From contig JBFXAN010000040.1 in assembly GCA_050184225.1 (NCBI GenBank), positions 1-45,456 on the forward strand: a DNA stretch of 45,456 nt, given 5' to 3'. Both the position numbers and the translations under genes were made by a program. The stretch comes from JBFXAN01 sp050184225 (GTDB lineage: Bacteria; Chloroflexota; Dehalococcoidia; CAUJGQ01). The stretch's first letter is position 1. Each line of letters opens with the position of its first letter. This document shows positions 44,581 through 45,456 of the stretch, piece by piece. Under the pieces are notes generated by a model that was not told where the DNA came from, did no database searches, and saw nothing but the letters and a program-made list of their open reading frames with translations.

Positions 44581-45231
44581 ATGGCCGTACCGCGAACCCT
44601 CCCGCCGCCGTTGGAATCCGGCGACCACCTCTCCCGCGATGAGTTTCATCGCCGCTATCTGGACCATCCCGAGATCAAGCGGGCCGAGCTTGTCGATGGA
44701 GTTGTCTACGTGTCATCGCCAGTGAGCAATAGTCACAGTGAACCGCACGGAGTGGCTGTTGGCTGGCTCCTTGTATTCCGAGCGAGCTCACCAGGTATCA
44801 GGCTGGCAGACAATGGAACCGTCTTTCTACCCTCCGGCGACGAAGTGCAGCCGGATGCTTGCCTCTATCGCGTGCCGCCAACCGGCAATGTGCGACTGGT
44901 AAAGCGCCGCGAGGGTAGGCACACGGTTGAGTATCTTGAAGGCGCTCCCGAGTTCGTCTTCGAAGTCGCCGCCAGCAGCGCCTCCTATGATCTGCACTCA
45001 AAGATGCGAGCCTACGAACAATCCGGCGTCCTCGAGTACGTCGTCTGGCAGATCTACGAGCAGCGGATTACCTGGTTTCGGCTGCGCGACGGTCGCTATG
45101 TTGAGGTCGAGGCGGACGAAAACGGCGTGATCGAGAGCGCGGTCTTTCCTGGTCTGCGCCTCGCTATTGCGAAGATGCTCAGCGGTGATGTTGCCGGCGT
45201 GCTGGCCGCGCTCGATGGCGGCGATGCCTGA
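44581..45231 (+). CDS. Uma2 family (DUF820) putative PD-(D/E)XK nuclease
   Basis: 216 aa. The Uma2 pattern is present: EIKRAELVDGVVYVSSPVS, then EVQPDACLY (Asp92), FVFEVAASSASYDLHSKMRAYEQSGVLEYVVW with Glu128 and Lys141 as nuclease-core residues. The family has a restriction-endonuclease-like fold but no settled role; it is abundant in cyanobacteria and Chloroflexota. GGAGG precedes ATG 44581. The gap 45232-45418 downstream holds no gene I can support. Confidence 0.85.
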   Translation: MAVPRTLPPPLESGDHLSRDEFHRRYLDHPEIKRAELVDGVVYVSSPVSNSHSEPHGVAVGWLLVFRASSPGIRLADNGTVFLPSGDEVQPDACLYRVPPTGNVRLVKRREGRHTVEYLEGAPEFVFEVAASSASYDLHSKMRAYEQSGVLEYVVWQIYEQRITWFRLRDGRYVEVEADENGVIESAVFPGLRLAIAKMLSGDVAGVLAALDGGDA

Positions 45232-45418
45232 ATGTTCGACCATCACCAAACCAGCGCCGCGTATGCTGTATCGTCAATGCCGGACTCTGGTATTCTACCT
45301 TTCGGTAAATGTCGGTGTTGGCCGGTTGCATTCTACTCCTGAGAGAAGCTTTACATTCTGATCGAGCGATGCTGATAATACTGGACAAGCCCGCGCCCAC
45401 GGATTAGAGGGGCAACCC

Positions 45419-45456
45419 ATGTCCGCGTACATCTTCCGGCGCCTGCTCGCGATGGT
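45419..45456 (+). CDS. DppB-like ABC permease, 5' end only
   Basis: ATG 45419, six bases after AGAGGGG, begins MSAYIFRRLLAM and runs off the window. This start is typical of DppB/OppB-type peptide or nickel transport permeases. Only 12 codons are visible, so the call rests on that short match and the good ribosome binding site. Confidence 0.55.
   Translation, partial: MSAYIFRRLLAM

Noticed and set aside
45386..45398. CAAGCCCGCGCCC shared with the RNHCP leader (30844-30856), hinting at a third leader before the DppB-like gene
   Set aside because: Only 13 bases match; no terminator, segment 1 or complementary arm is found around it. Probably chance in GC-rich DNA.

Overview
The window is GC-rich bacterial chromosome with no rRNA, tRNA, phage or CRISPR content. 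The gene repertoire and style suggest a member of the Chloroflexota, probably close to Thermomicrobia: an F0 subunit a with a long histidine-rich insertion, an hspR-clpB pair, many GTG/TTG starts behind strong purine-rich ribosome binding sites, GT87-type membrane glycosyltransferases and RNHCP and Uma2 families. The assignment is inference; no taxonomic marker such as 16S is present.

Layout. 1-4.8 kb: clpC, then a copper-type block (cupredoxin lipoprotein, CopD-like membrane protein) and a PH-domain membrane protein. 4.9-13.2 kb: an orphan Tat-type sugar-binding lipoprotein, a patatin divergent from a TetR regulator with a palindromic operator, an aminoglycoside-phosphotransferase/P-loop kinase fusion, an MFS pump, an alpha/beta hydrolase and a zinc-ribbon/Yip1 membrane protein. 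13.2-18.3 kb: mainly minus-strand genes (secreted hydrolase, YkgJ cysteine-cluster protein overlapping an unknown gene, an unknown protein, a CsbD-like membrane protein) and one single-domain response regulator. 18.6-25.4 kb: ATP synthase operon atpI-B-E-F-H-(dinB-like)-A-G followed by a HAD phosphatase; atpD and atpC are not here. 25.4-31.7 kb: class II aldolase and SDR operon, two multi-membrane-span glycosyltransferases, a secreted protein, and an RNHCP-domain gene behind a long structured leader. 31.7-39.5 kb: a diaminopentanoate-dehydrogenase-like gene, a lipoprotein, a three-gene ABC-2 exporter behind a second leader, an iron-type alcohol dehydrogenase and an MFS exporter, all on the minus strand. 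39.6-45.4 kb: a 10-formyl-THF-hydrolase-like gene overlapping an OmpR-type regulator, hspR-clpB, a Uma2 protein, and the first codons of a DppB-like permease.

The most interesting signals are regulatory. Two separate leaders, one before the RNHCP gene (plus strand) and one before the ABC exporter (minus strand), each contain a short translatable leader ORF, an intrinsic terminator and an upstream segment exactly complementary to the terminator's 5' arm. Both use the same core (AGCCACGGG against CCCGTGGC). They look like members of one family of ribosome-mediated attenuators, as known for antibiotic-inducible resistance genes. A second theme is short palindromic elements wedged tightly between genes: two about 175-bp elements between convergent genes that supply stop codons, and elements inside the atp operon that carry a purine-rich GCGAGCGGAG tail immediately before the next start codon.

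Protein quality control (clpC, hspR-clpB), energy conversion (atp genes) and export/detoxification genes dominate. Nothing looks like a recently acquired island. All functional calls rest on sequence motifs read by eye.
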